A stretch of 6,368 nt of DNA from a bacterium MnTg04 (GTDB taxonomy: Bacteria > Pseudomonadota > Gammaproteobacteria > Steroidobacterales > MnTg04). The stretch's first letter is position 1; the number at the start of each line of letters is the position of its first letter. Below, piece after piece: positions 5,665-6,368 of this stretch. The notes under the pieces were generated by a model. The model made no database searches. It had not been told where the DNA came from and saw nothing but the letters and a program-made list of their open reading frames with translations. The position numbers and the translations under genes were made by a program. The DNA lies in NCBI GenBank assembly GCA_008975185.1, contig BFAU01000205.1, positions 1 through 6,368 on the forward strand, given 5' to 3'.

Positions 5665-6368
5665 ATGAAGGCACTGGTTAAAAAGAAATCGGAACCCGGC
5701 ATCTGGATGGGTGAAGTCGAGACGCCTGCAGTGGGACACAACGATGTTTTGATCAAGATCGGCAAGACTGCGATCTGCGGCACCGACATCCATATTTACA
5801 ACTGGGATGACTGGGCCAGGCAGACCATCCCGGTCCCCATGCACGTCGGCCATGAATTCGTCGGCGAAATCGTGGAAACCGGCAGCGAGGTCGATGGTTG
5901 CCAAGCGGGAGACCGGGTCTCCGGTGAGGGTCACATTACCTGTGGCTATTGCCGCAATTGCCGGGCCGGGCGTCGTCATCTGTGTAGAAACAGCAAAGGT
6001 GTAGGCGTTGATCGCCCCGGATGTTTCGCCGAATTTTTATGCATCCCCGCACAAAACGTTTTCAAGCTGCCAGACTCGATCGGCGACGATATCGCCGCGA
6101 TTCTGGATCCGCTGGGTAACGCAACTCACACTGCCTTGTCGTTCGACCTGGTTGGTGAGGACGTACTGATCACCGGCGCCGGACCGATCGGCATCATGGC
6201 CGTCGCGATCGCCCGCCACGCTGGCGCGCGGCACGTGGTTATCACCGATGTCAACGACTTTCGTCTGGATCTCGCCAGCAAGATGGGCGCAAGCGTCGCC
6301 CATAACGTGGCCAATGGTTCGCTCGAAAAGGTGATCGACGCACTGGGCATGACCGAAGGCTTCGATGT
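5665..6368 (+). CDS. tdh: L-threonine 3-dehydrogenase (3' end cut by window edge)
   Basis: Tdh oxidises L-threonine to 2-amino-3-ketobutyrate with NAD+, supplying the unstable substrate of Kbl. It is a zinc-dependent medium-chain alcohol dehydrogenase, cytosolic and usually tetrameric. About 234 residues are visible out of roughly 341. The catalytic zinc site is KTAICGTDIHIYNWDDW (34-50, C38) and VGHEFVGE (61-68, H63 and E64). The structural zinc loop is GEGHITCGYCRNCRAGR (87-103) with C93, C96, C99 and then C107. GVGVDRPGCFAEF (112-124) and LDPLGNATHTALSFDLVGED (147-166) follow. The Rossmann fold starts at GAGPIGIMA (171-179), with VVITDVN (191-197) carrying the acidic residue expected for NAD+ preference. 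These features match E. coli Tdh closely, including the TEGFDV segment (230-235) at the window edge. The ATG at 5665 aligns with the E. coli start MKAL and has a good ribosome binding site. No frameshift or missing key residue is seen; the remaining third cannot be judged. Confidence 0.97.
   Translation, partial: MKALVKKKSEPGIWMGEVETPAVGHNDVLIKIGKTAICGTDIHIYNWDDWARQTIPVPMHVGHEFVGEIVETGSEVDGCQAGDRVSGEGHITCGYCRNCRAGRRHLCRNSKGVGVDRPGCFAEFLCIPAQNVFKLPDSIGDDIAAILDPLGNATHTALSFDLVGEDVLITGAGPIGIMAVAIARHAGARHVVITDVNDFRLDLASKMGASVAHNVANGSLEKVIDALGMTEGFD

Noticed and set aside
1..6368. Mobile elements, CRISPR repeats, tRNA, rRNA or defence genes
   Set aside because: No transposase, terminal repeats, regular repeats or RNA gene signatures were recognised, and nearly all bases belong to five ordinary metabolic or housekeeping genes.

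Overview
The window is an ordinary but informative stretch of bacterial chromosome, rich in amino acid catabolism. It is GC-rich and densely coded with short gaps. The recognisable proteins (SdaA, PutA, Hsp15, Kbl, Tdh) resemble gammaproteobacterial homologues. Hsp15 with its typical basic tail and the kbl-tdh pair point most strongly to Gammaproteobacteria. The lack of a DNA-binding domain on PutA argues against an enteric bacterium or a pseudomonad. This placement is an inference made without a database search.

Layout: five genes lie in two divergent blocks. On the minus strand, reading right to left from about 4388, are hslR (Hsp15, ribosome-associated), then after 109 bases putA (proline to glutamate), then after 16 bases sdaA (serine to pyruvate plus ammonia), which runs off the left edge. 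On the plus strand, from 4465, are kbl (2-amino-3-ketobutyrate CoA ligase) and, 9 bases later, tdh (threonine 3-dehydrogenase), which runs off the right edge. The 76-base gap at 4389-4464 carries a strong sigma-70-like promoter for kbl-tdh and a weaker opposing one for hslR. No stretch over 300 bases lacks a gene.

Together the genes would turn threonine into glycine and acetyl-CoA (Tdh then Kbl), serine into pyruvate (SdaA) and proline into glutamate (PutA). Glycine could reach SdaA as serine through serine hydroxymethyltransferase, which is not in this window. hslR is the only gene outside this theme.

No mobile element, CRISPR array, tRNA, rRNA or previously undescribed system was found. 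The points most worth a second look are an apparent Glu-to-Ala change in the NAD-binding segment of PutA's aldehyde dehydrogenase half, the overlapping divergent promoters, the GTG start of kbl, and the absence of a visible regulator for a PutA that cannot repress its own gene.
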